Origin: DATJGR01 sp963787045
GTDB taxonomy: Bacteria > Pseudomonadota > Gammaproteobacteria > Pseudomonadales > Azotimanducaceae
Length of the DNA: 64,000 nucleotides
Direction: 5' to 3'
NCBI GenBank assembly: GCA_963787045.1
Contig: CAWBBR010000023.1
Location: 62,001-126,000, forward strand
Shown here: one piece after another, positions 47,613 through 57,225 of the stretch
Position numbering within the stretch: position 1 is the first letter of the stretch
Layout of the letters: every line of letters starts with the position of its first letter
The notes under the pieces: generated by a model
Seen by the model: the letters and a program-made list of their open reading frames with translations, nothing else
Told to the model about the DNA's origin: nothing
Database searches by the model: none
Position numbers and translations under genes: made by a program

Positions 47613-48801
47613 GACTGTCGCATCTTCGAGCTCACCGAAGACCAACAGGCGTATCGAGACGCCGCGCGGCAGTTCGCGGCCGGCGAACTCGCGCCTCATG
47701 CAGCTCGTTGGGACGCGGAACAGCACTTTCCCACGGATGTGATCCGCCGCGCCGGCGATCTCGGCTTCTGCGGCCTGTATACGCCGGAGGCCGATGGCGG
47801 CGTCGGGTCTGTCGCGGCTCGACGCGAGCGCTGGTCATCGAGGAACTGGCCGCCGGCGTGCCCGTCTACCACGGCCTACATCACGATCCACAACATGGCG
47901 ACGTGGATGATCACCACGTTCGGGTCCGACGCGCTCAAGGCGCAGTGGGGTCCGTCGATGGTCACCGGCGAGAAGCTCGCGTCGTACTGCCTCACCGAGC
48001 CGACGGCCGGGTCCGACGCCGCGTCGCTGAAGACGATCGCGAAGCGCGACGGCGACCACTACGTGCTGACGGCAGCAAGGCGTTCATCTCCGGCGCGGGC
48101 TCGACCGACGTGCTGGTGGTGATGGCGCGGCTCGAAGACGGAGGCGTGCATCCGGGTGCCGGCGGCGTGTCAGCCTTGCTCGTGCCGGGCGATGCGCCCG
48201 GCATCAGCTACGGCCGCAAGGAACAGAAGATGGGCTGGAACAGCCAGCCCACGCGCACGATCAACTTCGACGACGTGTCGCGTGCCGATCGGCAATCGGC
48301 TCGGCGCCGAAGGCGAGGGCTTCAAGATCGCGATGCGCGGCCTCGACGGCGGCCGCATCAACATCGCGACCTGCTCGGTCGGCGCGGCGCAGGCCGCGCT
48401 CGATCAGGCGGCGCGTTACATGTCCGAACGCAAGCAGTTCGGCAGGCCGATCTCCGAGTTCCAGGCGCTGCAGTTCAAGCTCGCCGACATGGCCACCGAA
48501 CTCGTCGCGGCGCGGCAGATGGTGCGCCTCGCGGCCTGGAAGCTCGATGTCGAAGGACCCGGATGCCACGACGTCTACTGCGCGATGGCCAAGCGCTTCG
48601 CCACCGACGTCGGCTTCGACGTCTGCAACGAGGCGCTGCAGCTGCACGGCGGCTACGGCTACATCAAGCGAGTTTCCCCTCGAGCGACACGTCTGCGCGA
48701 CAGTGCGCGTGCATCAGATTCTCGAAGGCACCAACGAAATCATGCGCGTCATCATCGCGCGCCGCGTATTGATGGAAGGGGCAACCGAGGTGATTCGATG
48801 A
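47609..48801 (+). CDS. Acyl-CoA dehydrogenase, isobutyryl-CoA dehydrogenase-like
   Basis: A roughly 397-residue FAD enzyme that would oxidise isobutyryl-CoA to methacrylyl-CoA in valine degradation, judged from its place between mmsA and the enoyl-CoA hydratase. Features: FELTEDQQAYRDAARQFA, FPTDVIRRAGDLGFCGLYTPEADGGVGLSRLDASLVIEELA, the FAD contact ASYCLTEPTAGSDAASLKT, QKMGWNSQPTRTINFDDV, and C-terminal ILEGTNEIMRVIIARRVL with the catalytic-base Glu context EGTNE. The start codon is not visible in frame because an in-frame TGA sits right before FEL; a nearby GTG at 47609 with one indel is the likely start. Several frame breaks occur through 48720. Confidence 0.85.
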
Positions 48802-49587
48802 TCAGCAGCACCACTCAGAAACTCAAAGTCGAGGTGCGCGGACACACCGCGTTGGTGACCATCGACAATCCGGCCGCCAACACCTGGGACGAAGAAAGCC
48901 TCGGCGGGCTGTCCAAGCTCGTCGACGCGTGTACGGCCGACAAATCGATCTACGCGATCGTGATGACCGGTAGTGGCGAGAAGTTCTTCTCCGCCGGCGC
49001 GGATCTCAAGTTGTTCGCCGACGGCAACAAGGGCGTGGCCGCGACGATGTCGGTGGCGTTCGGCACTGCATTCGAGAAACTCGCGAATTTCCGCGGCGTG
49101 ACGATTGCGGCGATCAACGGCTTCGCGATGGGCGGAGGACTGGAATGCGCGATGGCGTGCGACATCCGCATCGCCGAGCGGCACGCGGTAGATGGCGCTG
49201 CCCGAAGCGACGGTCGGTCTGCTGCCGTGCGGTGGCGGCACGCAGAATCTCGCGTGGCTGGTCGGCGAGGGTTGGGCGAAACGGATGATCCTGTGCGGCG
49301 AACGCGTCGACGCGGAAACCGCGCTGCGCATCGGGCTGATCGAAGAGATGGTCGAGAAAGGCGCCGCGCTCGGCAAAGCGCTCGCGCTGGCGGAATCTGC
49401 AGGCAAGCAGAGTCCGCCCGCGGTGGCGGCGTGCAAGGACCTGATCCAGCGCGCGCGTGAGGGCGACATCGCATCGGCATATGCCTCCGAGCGGGAATCG
49501 TTCGTGAAGCTGTTCGATACGCTCGATCAGACCGAAGGCGTTCGGTCGTTCCTCGAGAAGCGCAAACCCGTTTGGAAGAATGCATGA
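48798..49587 (+). CDS. Enoyl-CoA hydratase/isomerase family protein
   Basis: A 262-residue crotonase-fold protein. The oxyanion-hole motifs are present: EKFFSAGADLKLFADG and NGFAMGGGLECAMACDIRIAE, with the Glu-containing MALPEATVGLLPCGGGTQNL region. In this cluster it would hydrate methacrylyl-CoA to 3-hydroxyisobutyryl-CoA. One base is inserted at about 49187, where the frame moves from HAVDG to MALPEATVG. Its start overlaps the previous stop in ATGA, and its stop overlaps the next gene. Enoyl-CoA hydratases vary in substrate; assignment follows the operon. Confidence 0.88.
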
Positions 49588-50735
49588 CGGCGCAGCGCCA
49601 ACTGAACGCGCCGACCGACGTCGTCGTACTCGAAGAACGCGGCACGCGGTCCGGCCACACACTCGCGCTCGCGACGCTCAACTTCGAAAAGACGCTCAAT
49701 TCCCTTTCGCTGCCGATGATCGACATCCTCGCGCCTCAGCTCGCACGTTGGAACGCCCGCGACGACGTGGTTGCGGTGCTGTTGCGCGGGGCCGGTGAGC
49801 GTGCGTTCTGTGCCGGCGGCGACATTCAGGCGCTGTACCGCGGCATGACGCGAAATCATGCGGCGAAAGAACAGGTCGATGACTATCCGGCGCGCTTCTT
49901 CGAAGCCGAGTATCGGCTCGACTACGCGATTCACTGCTCGAAGAAGCCGGTGATCTGCTTCGGCCACGGGGTGGTGATGGGCGGCGGGCTGGGACTGTTC
50001 TCGGCGTCGCAGTACCGCCTGGTGACCGAGCGTTCCCGGGTCGCGATGCCGGAAGTGACCATCGGCCTGTTCCCCGACGCCGGCGCGTCGTGGATCCTCA
50101 AAGGCCTGTCTGCCGGCTACGGCGCGTGGCTCGGCATGACCGGCACGCACATGATGGCCGCCGACGCGCTGCACATCGGGCTCGGCACGCACGCAATACC
50201 GGCAACGGGTTGGGCGCCGCTGGTCGAGCAGCTGACGAATGCGCAGTGGCGCGGCGGCTCTGCGGACGCGGCGAACGTCGAGTCCGCGATCGTCGCGTGC
50301 GGCCGGCCGGCATTGGCGGAGAGCGCGCTTGCCGCTCACGCGGAGATGCTCCACTCGGTAATCCCGGCGTTGCCGAAAACGCTCGAAGAAACCGTGTCGC
50401 GTCTGACGGACCTATCCGGTCGCGACGAGTGGATCGACAAGGGTCTTGCCGCGATGCGAAGCGGCTGTCCGACTTCCGTCGGCATCGTGCACGAGCAGCT
50501 GCGGCGCGTTGCGACGAAGTCGTTGGCGGAGACGTTTCGCATGGAGCTGAACGTGGCCAACCACTGCGCGCGCAATCCCGACTTCACCGAAGGTGTTCGC
50601 GCCCTGATCATCGACAAAGACAACAAGCCCGCGTGGCGCTACGGCGCGCTGCAGAATCTTCCGCACGACTACGTCGTCGGGCACTTCGAGAGTCTGTGGG
50701 GCACGCATCCACTGGCGGATCTGGGAGAACAATGA
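49584..50735 (+). CDS. 3-hydroxyisobutyryl-CoA hydrolase (HIBCH-like)
   Basis: A 383-residue crotonase-superfamily protein of the HIBCH type, longer than a hydratase because of the C-terminal domain. It has the hydrolase signature AFCAGGDIQALYRGM, HGVVMGGGLGLFSASQYRLVTERSRVAMPEVTIGLFPDAGASW, with the catalytic Glu in MPEVTIGLF and the Asp in FPDAG, and C-terminal NPDFTEGVRALIIDKDNKPAW, which is characteristic. It hydrolyses 3-hydroxyisobutyryl-CoA to 3-hydroxyisobutyrate in valine catabolism. It is intact. Starts and stops overlap both neighbours (ATGA), so the cluster is translationally coupled. Confidence 0.92.
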   Translation: MTAQRQLNAPTDVVVLEERGTRSGHTLALATLNFEKTLNSLSLPMIDILAPQLARWNARDDVVAVLLRGAGERAFCAGGDIQALYRGMTRNHAAKEQVDDYPARFFEAEYRLDYAIHCSKKPVICFGHGVVMGGGLGLFSASQYRLVTERSRVAMPEVTIGLFPDAGASWILKGLSAGYGAWLGMTGTHMMAADALHIGLGTHAIPATGWAPLVEQLTNAQWRGGSADAANVESAIVACGRPALAESALAAHAEMLHSVIPALPKTLEETVSRLTDLSGRDEWIDKGLAAMRSGCPTSVGIVHEQLRRVATKSLAETFRMELNVANHCARNPDFTEGVRALIIDKDNKPAWRYGALQNLPHDYVVGHFESLWGTHPLADLGEQ

Positions 50736-51641
50736 TGGCCCGCATCGGCTTCGTCGGACTCGGCAACATGGGCGGCCCGATGCTGCTCAATCTGCTCAAA
50801 GCCGGACATCAGGTAAGCGCTTTCGATCTCGTCGAGTCGGCGCTGTCGCGCGCGAAAGAAGCAGGTGCATCCGTCGCAGGGTCGGCCGCGAATACCGCTA
50901 AGGACGCCGAGTTCTTCATCAGCATGCTGCCGGCAAGCCGCCACGTCGAAGGGTTGTATCTGACGCCCGACGCCGAAGGCAAAACGCTGCTCGACCGCAT
51001 TTCGAAATCGACCGTGGTAATCGACTGCAGCACGATCTCGCCGCAATCGGCGCGAAAAGTCGCCGAAGCGGCGCGTGCGCGCGGCATCGAGATGCTCGAT
51101 GCGCCGGTATCGGGCGGAACGGCCGGTGCGGAAAAAGGCACGCTGACGTTCATCGTCGGCGGCGATGCCACGGTGCTCGAGCGCGGCCGGCCGATCCTCG
51201 AGAAGATGGGCGCGAACATCTTTCATGCCGGCGCCCAGGGTGCGGGTCAGGTCGCGAAGATCTGCAACAACATGCTGCTCGCGATCCACATGACCGGCAC
51301 TGCGGAAGCGCTGGCGCTCGGCGTCGCGAATGGTCTCGATCCGGGCGTGTTGTCGGAAATCATGAAGCGGTCGTCCGGCGGCAACTGGTCGCTCAACGTC
51401 TACAACCCGTATCCCGGTGTGATGGAAGGCGTCCCGGCATCGCGCGGTTACTCGGGCGGTTTTCTGGTCGACCTGATGATCAAGGATCTCGGTCTCGCCA
51501 TGGATGCCGCCGACGGCACCGACATGGCGATTCCGATGGGCGCGCTTGGCGCGCAACCTGTATCGGCTGCTCAAGAACCAGGAGAACGCAGGGGCGCTCG
51601 ACTTCTCGAGTATTCAGAAGCTCTACGCGAAGGACGCCTAG
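50732..51641 (+). CDS. mmsB: 3-hydroxyisobutyrate dehydrogenase
   Basis: MmsB oxidises 3-hydroxyisobutyrate to methylmalonate semialdehyde with NAD+. The 302-residue protein has the beta-hydroxyacid dehydrogenase start ARIGFVGLGNMGGPMLLNLLKAGHQV, the substrate loop DAPVSGGTAGAEKGTLTFIVGG, the catalytic Lys in GQVAKICNNMLLAI, and the end region NWSLNVYNPYPGVMEGVPASRGYSGGF. One inserted T near 51548 shifts the C-terminal segment, which in frame reads ARNLYRLLKNQENAGALDFSS. It is the last gene of the valine cluster and ends on a CTAG shared with the HDOD gene. Confidence 0.95.
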
Positions 51642-52475
51642 GAGAGCATCTCCATCGCCGCCTGCATGTCTTCCGACAGGTCCTCGATTTCGCTCGCGTC
51701 GATCGATCGGATCGAGTCCGAGTTTGTTGAACGCTTTGATCTTGGTCCAGTCGATCTGCGCGCACGGATGGTTCGTGCCGGCGTATGTCTGCAGGTGCGC
51801 GACCATTACGACGTCGACGTAGTCGGTGTGGCTGCTGTCGCGATCGTAGACGGTGTGTTGCAACGGCACGATCGCGATCTCGGCCGGGAACTTCCAGTTG
51901 CGCAGGATCAGTCCGCCGAGTTCGCCGTGGATTTCGTCGATCACGCGATCGAGTGTGAAACCGTCGTTCAGAAGGCGATCGTGTTCCTCGGCCCAGGTCA
52001 GAATCGGCAGCGCGCCGATGTTGTGCGTCAGACCGGCGAGCATCGCCTGGTCCGGCTTCAGTTTGGTGAAGTTGCGGGCGAGCACGGTACTGATCGCGGC
52101 GATCTGCGTCGCTTGACCCCACACCATCCGCAGTTTCCGGTCGATGACGTCGGATGTGGCCTGGAACATCTGCTGCATCGCGAGACCGGTCGCAAGGTTG
52201 CAGGTGTAGTCGATGCCGAGCCGACTCACCGCCGTCGCGATCGTCTCGATTTCGCGTGCGCCGCGGTACATCGGCGAATTCGCCACCTTCAGGACGCGCG
52301 CCGCAAGGCTCGGGTCTTCCCCGATCACCTCTGCGAGATCGGCGGCCGAAATGTCCTCCCGTTCCGCTGCGTCGCGGATCTTCAGCGCCACCTCGGGCAA
52401 GGTGGGCAGCTGCAACTGATCCTTGCTGATCGCAATGGTGACTTCTTCGCGGACCGCGTCGGCAACGCCGGACAT
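51638..52475 (-). CDS. HDOD domain protein
   Basis: A 278-residue HDOD (HD-related output domain) protein. It starts MSGVADAVREEVTIAISKDQLQLPTLPEVALKIRDAAEREDISAADLAEVIGEDPSLAARVLKVANS, the typical HDOD core, then LGIDYTCNLATGLAMQQMF, LTHNIGALPILTWAEEHDRL and VIDEIHGELGGLILRNWKFP. It has no receiver or output partner domain. HDOD proteins act in signalling, often with cyclic-di-GMP or chemotaxis-like systems; the specific role is unknown. One inserted base near 51703 shifts the frame; in frame the C-terminus reads DASEIEDLSEDMQAAMEMLS, ending at the TAG on 51638. Confidence 0.85.
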
Positions 52476-52520
52476 GGACTTACTCCCGATAGTTCGATGG
52501 TTGATCGAAGTATAGGAGAG

Positions 52521-53498
52521 TTATTGCAACGCGAATTTCACCGCGCCGGCCTGCAGCGGGCCAGCGACGGCATCGTTCAGGACGGCCAGCGCGTCTCCGG
52601 CGGACGCGGTGGTTGCGGACGCATTGACGAGCGTGCCGGCGCTGCGGTTGCCGGCATCGATCAGCGACGCGCCGGCGCTCGGCATCGGCGTGCCGCTCCA
52701 CTGCAACCGGTGCAGATGGCGCTTCGGTTGCCCGCGGTGTTGGGTGCGCGCCACGATCTCCTGGCCCAGATAGCAGCCTTTGGTGAAGCTGACCGCGCCG
52801 AGCTGATCGTAGTCGAGCATTTGCGGCAGAAACGATTCGGAAGTCGCCTTGGTGACGTGTGCGATGCCGGCGCGCACGTCGAGCTGATCCCACGCATTGG
52901 CGTCGCCGGTCTCGCCGCGCGCTTCGTACTCGAGCCACGTCGTTTGCGCGTCTGCCTGCGGCAACAGCAGCATCACGCGCCGCGATGCCCCCGGCATCGC
53001 AACGGCGTATCCACCGCGAAACGGTGCAGCCGTTAGCGGTTCGGAAGGAAGCGCTGCGTCATCGGGATCGATCAGGCCGAGCAGAATCGGCGCAGCGTCG
53101 GTGGGGGCGAAGCGGGAGCGCGAGAATGCGAGGTATTTCCGCAGGCTTTCGAGCACGGCATCGCGCAGCGATGCGTGAACGACGAGCGACGGATGTCCGT
53201 CGCTGAGCACCACGATCGCATCGGCGACGACGCGACCCTTGATGTTGCAGTAGGCGCCCCACAATGCCCGCGTCGGTTCCAGCGTGGTCATGTCGCACGT
53301 GAGGTAACCCTGCAGGAACGTCGCCGCATCGGGACCTACGAGGCGTAGTGCCGCGAGATGGTTCAGGTCGACGCAGCGCGCGGAAGCAACATCTGCGACC
53401 GACGTCGAAAACGCGCGCTGCGTGTCGTTTGCATCGCGGACCGCGAAGGCGCGTTGCTCGAGGAAGTGTTTCCAATCCTGCTGCACGCCGATACTCAC
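52521..53498 (-). CDS. ygfZ: Folate-binding iron-sulfur cluster repair protein YgfZ
   Basis: YgfZ supports maturation of iron-sulfur enzymes such as MiaB. The 325-residue protein is of the glycine-cleavage T-like fold, with the family motif KGCYLGQEIVARTQHRG at about residues 240-256, including the conserved Cys. Other blocks: FLQGYLTCDMTTLEP, GAYCNIKGRVVADAIV. It is intact. It is divergent from sdhE-ygfX, the E. coli arrangement. Confidence 0.93.
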   Translation of the reverse strand: MSIGVQQDWKHFLEQRAFAVRDANDTQRAFSTSVADVASARCVDLNHLAALRLVGPDAATFLQGYLTCDMTTLEPTRALWGAYCNIKGRVVADAIVVLSDGHPSLVVHASLRDAVLESLRKYLAFSRSRFAPTDAAPILLGLIDPDDAALPSEPLTAAPFRGGYAVAMPGASRRVMLLLPQADAQTTWLEYEARGETGDANAWDQLDVRAGIAHVTKATSESFLPQMLDYDQLGAVSFTKGCYLGQEIVARTQHRGQPKRHLHRLQWSGTPMPSAGASLIDAGNRSAGTLVNASATTASAGDALAVLNDAVAGPLQAGAVKFALQ

Positions 53499-53590
53499 GC
53501 AATGACGATGCCGATGCTCATGATTTTGGTCGTCGGAGCAGTTAGTGTCGAGTCCCGATCAGCACAGGCAACACAGCACCTCGAGACAGC

Positions 53591-53866
53591 ATGGACACGC
53601 GCGAAAAGAACACCGTACGGGAGCGTTGCTACTGGCGCAGCAGGCGCGGGCTGCTGGAGCTCGATCTGCTGCTGCCGCCGTTCGTGAAAGCGCGTTTCGA
53701 TTCGCTGTCGAGTGCGCAGGTATCCGCGCTGCAGCGGCTGCTCGATTGCGAAGACCAGGACGTCTGGGATTGGTATCAGCGGCGTAGCGCGCCGGGTGAC
53801 GTCGGGTTGGCGGAGATCGTGGAACTGGTGCGGGCGTTCAATGACGGGCAACCCAACAGCCATTGA
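53591..53866 (+). CDS. sdhE: FAD assembly factor SdhE
   Basis: SdhE flavinylates succinate dehydrogenase and related flavoproteins. The 91-residue product has the RGLLELDLLLPPF motif (the RGxxE segment required for activity) and DCEDQDVWDWYQRRSAP, typical of the family. It is intact. The next gene, ygfX, starts inside its 3' end (overlap of about 26 bases), so the two are coupled. Confidence 0.95.
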   Translation: MDTREKNTVRERCYWRSRRGLLELDLLLPPFVKARFDSLSSAQVSALQRLLDCEDQDVWDWYQRRSAPGDVGLAEIVELVRAFNDGQPNSH

Positions 53867-54242
53867 CTGGCGCGTCGGTCGGCTGCGGACGCTGCTTCCG
53901 ATTGCCATCCATGCGGTGGCGCTGGGGACTGCATTGGAGCTCGTCGGCGACTGGCCGATGGCATGGATACTCGTAGTGGCCGTGCTGGTCAGCGGTACGC
54001 AGGAGTTGCGCGGGTGGCTCCGCGAGCGACGTTACGCGCACACGCTGACGCTCGTCCCGGGCGGAATAGAGATCGACTCCGCCGTCTATCGGGCGTACCG
54101 CGCGTGGTTCGGTCCGCACTGGACCGCGGCGTGGTTGAAAGCGGCGAGGCAACGGCGGCTGCTGTACGTAGTGCGTGGTGAACTGACCGCCGCCAATCAC
54201 GCGGCACTGCGCCGGCATCTGAAGACGCTGCAGCTCGAGTGA
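53841..54242 (+). CDS. ygfX: YgfX-like inner-membrane protein
   Basis: A 133-residue protein with two hydrophobic helices (LLPIAIHAVALGTALELV and AWILVVAVLVSG), then a soluble C-terminal domain with VYRAYRAWFGPHWTAAWLK. By position downstream of sdhE, and by this layout, it is the YgfX (CptA) toxin-like/membrane protein of the E. coli sdhE-ygfX pair. Sequence similarity to YgfX is weak, so the call depends on context. It starts within sdhE in another frame. It converges on nadB 9 bases away. Confidence 0.75.
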   Translation: MTGNPTAIDWRVGRLRTLLPIAIHAVALGTALELVGDWPMAWILVVAVLVSGTQELRGWLRERRYAHTLTLVPGGIEIDSAVYRAYRAWFGPHWTAAWLKAARQRRLLYVVRGELTAANHAALRRHLKTLQLE

Positions 54243-54251
54243 GCGCTGCGC

Positions 54252-55873
54252 TCAGCCGGCCACCGGACGGAGCACGTCGAGCGGATCGGCGAAGCTCGGA
54301 TACAGCACGGTGTCGCGCGCATCGGCGCGCAGTTGCGGATGATCGAGCGTGTAGTGCAAGCCGCGACTCTCCCTGCGCGATCGCGCGGAGCGAACGATCA
54401 GGTCGGCGACGTGAATCAGATTGCGCAGTTCGATCAGGTCGCCGCCGACGCGATAGTTGCTGTAGTACTCGTGCACTTCGCGCTTGAGCAGCTCGATGCG
54501 GTGCATGGCGCGTTCGAGGCGCTTGTCGGTGCGAACGATGCCGACGTAGTCCCACATGAAGCTGGCGTAGCTCGTGCCAGTTGTGCGAGATCACCACGTC
54601 TTCGTCGGAGTCTTTCACGCGACTTTCGTCCCAATCGGGAATCGGCGTGGTCGAGACGGCCGCCGGCAATTGCGTGCGGATGTGGTCGGCCGCCGCTTTG
54701 CCGTAAACGAGGCATTCGAGCAGCGAATTGCTGGCCAGACGGTTGGCGCCGTGCAGGCCGGTGAAGCTCGCTTCACCGATGGCGTAGAGTCCGGGAATGT
54801 CGGCGCGCGCCGTTCAGGTCGACGACGACACCTCCGCACGTGTAATGCGCGGCGGGTACCACCGGAATCGGTTCGCGCGTGATGTCGATACCAAGCGAAG
54901 CACACGTAGCGAAAATGTTGGGGAAGTGTTTCTTGATCAGCGCGCTCGGCTTGTGGCTGATGTCGAGGTACACGCAGTCTGCGCCGAGTCGTTTCATCTC
55001 GTGGTCGATCGCGCGCGCGACGACGTCGCGCGGTGCGAGTTCGGCGCGGGCGTCGAACTTCGGCATGAAGCGTTCGCCGTCGGGCAGACGCAGCACGCCG
55101 CCTTCGCCGCGCACCGCCTCGGTGATCAGAAACGACTTCGCGTGCGGGTGGAACAGGCAGGTCGGATGGAACTGGTTGAACTCCATGTTCGCGACACGAC
55201 ATCCGGCGCGCCACGCCATGGCGATTCCGTCGCCGGTCGAGCCGTCCGGATTGCTGGTATAGAGGTACACCTTGCTCGCGCCTCCGGTGGCGAGAATGAC
55301 GCAAGGCGCCTCGAACACTTCGACGTGGTCGGTTTTCTGGTTGTAGACGTAGGCGCCGACACAGCGATTGGTCGCGGCGCCGAACTTGCCGGTGGTGATC
55401 AGATCGATGGCCACGTGGTTCGTGAACATCTCGATGTTTGGCGCGGCGCGTGCCTCGCGTATCAGATTCGATGAGACGGCGTGCCCGGTTGCGTCGGCCA
55501 CGTGCAGCACCCGACGGAACGAATGACCCCCTTCCTGGGTCAGATGGAAGTCGCTGCCGTCACGATCGAATGCAACTCCCCAGCGAATGAGTTGAGCAAT
55601 GGCTTCGCGCGCATGACACACCACGTGCCAGACGGTCTTCTCGCGACACAAACCCGCGCCCGCGTGCAGCGTGTCCTGCACGTGTTCGTATTCGCTGTCC
55701 ACGGGATCGGTGACCGCTGCGATACCGCCCTGGGCCCAGTCGGTCGACCCGGAATCGAGCTCGTCTTTGGAAAGTACCGCGATCTTCGCGTAAGGAGCCA
55801 AATGCAACGCTGCAGCAAGCCCGGCGGCACCGCTGCCGATGATCAAAACGTCGTGTCTGTTACGTTCTCCCAC
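54252..55873 (-). CDS. nadB: L-aspartate oxidase
   Basis: NadB oxidises aspartate to iminoaspartate for NAD synthesis and is FAD-dependent. The product (about 540 residues) starts MGERNRHDVLIIGSGAAGLAAALHL (FAD-binding GxGxxG), has STDWAQGGIAAVTDP, GHSFRRVLHVADATGHAV, FNQFHPTCLFHP, EAVRGEGGVLRLPDGERFMP, and AAHYTCGGVVVDLNG. Frame breaks near 54815 and 54555 separate the C-terminal part: IPGLYAIGEASFTGLHGANRLASNSLLE, then SFMWDYVGIVRTDKRLERA, both expected in order. It is divergent from rpoE, an adjacency seen in several gammaproteobacteria. Confidence 0.96.
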
Positions 55874-56032
55874 GCACTGCCGCTCGGATCGGGCGGGCTA
55901 GTATAAACCACGGTCAGACGTCAGAATATGCGACCCCCGCGCTCCCAATCCCCATCGTTGCGTGGTCAGAGCATCGCTCGGTTGAACGTGAACAACAGCA
56001 GGAATCAACCGCTTCGTGAGGAACCGTTAGGC

Positions 56033-56611
56033 GTGGCCAAGGATACGGACAAGGAACTCGTTCGACGGGTTCAGAAGGGAGACCGGCGCGCCTTTGACCT
56101 ACTGTTCAGTCGTTATCAGCACAAGATCCACGGACTCGTCAGCCGTTACGTGCGCGCGCACGACGAGATCGACGATGTCGTGCAGGAAGCATTCATCAAA
56201 GCTTATCGCGCACTGCCACGCTTCCGTGGCGAGAGCGCCTTTTATACGTGGCTCTATCGCATCGCCATCAACACAGCGAAGAACTATCTGGTAGCGCGCA
56301 GTCGACGTCCGCCTGACGTCGATGTCGATGCGACGGACGCAGAGCATCTCGACGGCAGCGACTCGCTTCGCGACAGCGAAAATCCGGAGAACAGCCTCAC
56401 GCGCGACGAGTTGGAACAAGCGATCAACTCCGCCATCAGTCGATTGCCCGACGATCTGCGCAGCGCCGTAACACTTCGAGAATTCGATGGTCTAAGCTAC
56501 GAACAAATTGCCGAGATCATGGACTGCCCAGTAGGCACGGTGCGTTCGCGGATTTTCAGAGCCCGCGAAGCCATCGACGACCGTATTCGTCCATTGATCA
56601 GTTCGCGTTGA
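56033..56611 (+). CDS. rpoE: RNA polymerase sigma factor RpoE (sigma-E)
   Basis: RpoE (AlgU) directs the envelope-stress response. The 192-residue ECF sigma has region 2 (YQHKIHGLVSRYVRAHDEIDDVVQEAFIKAYRALPRFRGESAFYTWLYRIAINTAKN) and region 4 (LEQAINSAISRLPDDLRSAVTLREFDGLSYEQIAEIMDCPVGTVRSRIFRAREAI). I chose the GTG at 56033 (starting VAKDTDKELVRRV) with GAGGAA upstream, because it gives E. coli RpoE length; a further 35 residues upstream are not conserved. It is held inactive by RseA and RseB, the next genes. The 159 bases before it contain GAACGT-N15-TCAA, loosely like a sigma-E promoter. Confidence 0.96.
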   Translation: MAKDTDKELVRRVQKGDRRAFDLLFSRYQHKIHGLVSRYVRAHDEIDDVVQEAFIKAYRALPRFRGESAFYTWLYRIAINTAKNYLVARSRRPPDVDVDATDAEHLDGSDSLRDSENPENSLTRDELEQAINSAISRLPDDLRSAVTLREFDGLSYEQIAEIMDCPVGTVRSRIFRAREAIDDRIRPLISSR

Positions 56612-56646
56612 GGTAGAGATGTCTTCTTCGAGGGTGGGTTCCAAGC

Positions 56647-57225
56647 ATGTCTGAGCAGCTCAAAGAGTCACTGTCGGCCGTCATGGACGGCGAGGCGGAC
56701 GAGTTCGAAATTCGGCGTGTGCTGAACGAAACGGCAGACGATCCCGAATTGCGCGGCGTCTGGGAACGCTACCACCTCGTTCGCAGCGTAATGCGCGGCG
56801 AAGGCCGCATGAGAGGCGCCGATCGTTTGAGCACGCGGTTCTGGACGCAGATCGATGCAGGCGATGAAGTGCCGGTCGGTGTGGTCGAGGTAGCGGCACG
56901 TAAACCGCGTTCGAATTGGATGACGTGGGGTCAGCGCGTCGCCGGCGTTGCGGTTGCGGCGGGTGTCGCGGCAGCCGTGATCATCGGCTATCGCACCGAC
57001 GAAGCTGCGAAGGCGCCACCAGCGCAGGTTGCCGTGGTAGAGCAGCCGGCACCGAGCGACTCGATCGCGTTGTTCGACGACGAAATGCGTCTCCAGAGCT
57101 TGCCCGCGGCGCTCGATCTGCAACGTGCGCACGCCTACATGCTCCACCATGCCCACCACGTTGCGCTGAACAATCGGAGTGTCGTGCCGTTCGTCAAGGT
57201 TGCAGCGTTCGAATCGACGAAATGA
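56647..57225 (+). CDS. rseA: Anti-sigma-E factor RseA
   Basis: RseA (MucA-like) is a single-pass inner-membrane protein that binds sigma-E. The 192-residue product has the N-terminal sigma-binding domain (MSEQLKESLSAVMDGEADEFEIRRVLNETADDPELRGVWERYHLVRSVMRGE), one membrane helix (VAGVAVAAGVAAAVIIGY, about residues 99-116), and a periplasmic C-terminal region. It is intact. rseB begins inside its stop (ATGA). Site-1 cleavage by DegS and RseP would release sigma-E; those proteases are not in the window. Confidence 0.93.
   Translation: MSEQLKESLSAVMDGEADEFEIRRVLNETADDPELRGVWERYHLVRSVMRGEGRMRGADRLSTRFWTQIDAGDEVPVGVVEVAARKPRSNWMTWGQRVAGVAVAAGVAAAVIIGYRTDEAAKAPPAQVAVVEQPAPSDSIALFDDEMRLQSLPAALDLQRAHAYMLHHAHHVALNNRSVVPFVKVAAFESTK

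Noticed and set aside
47609..48801. The acyl-CoA dehydrogenase as two genes, since a first frame ends and others begin inside.
   Set aside because: Joined segments give one continuous family protein of usual length with FAD and catalytic motifs in order; the breaks match the local error patch.
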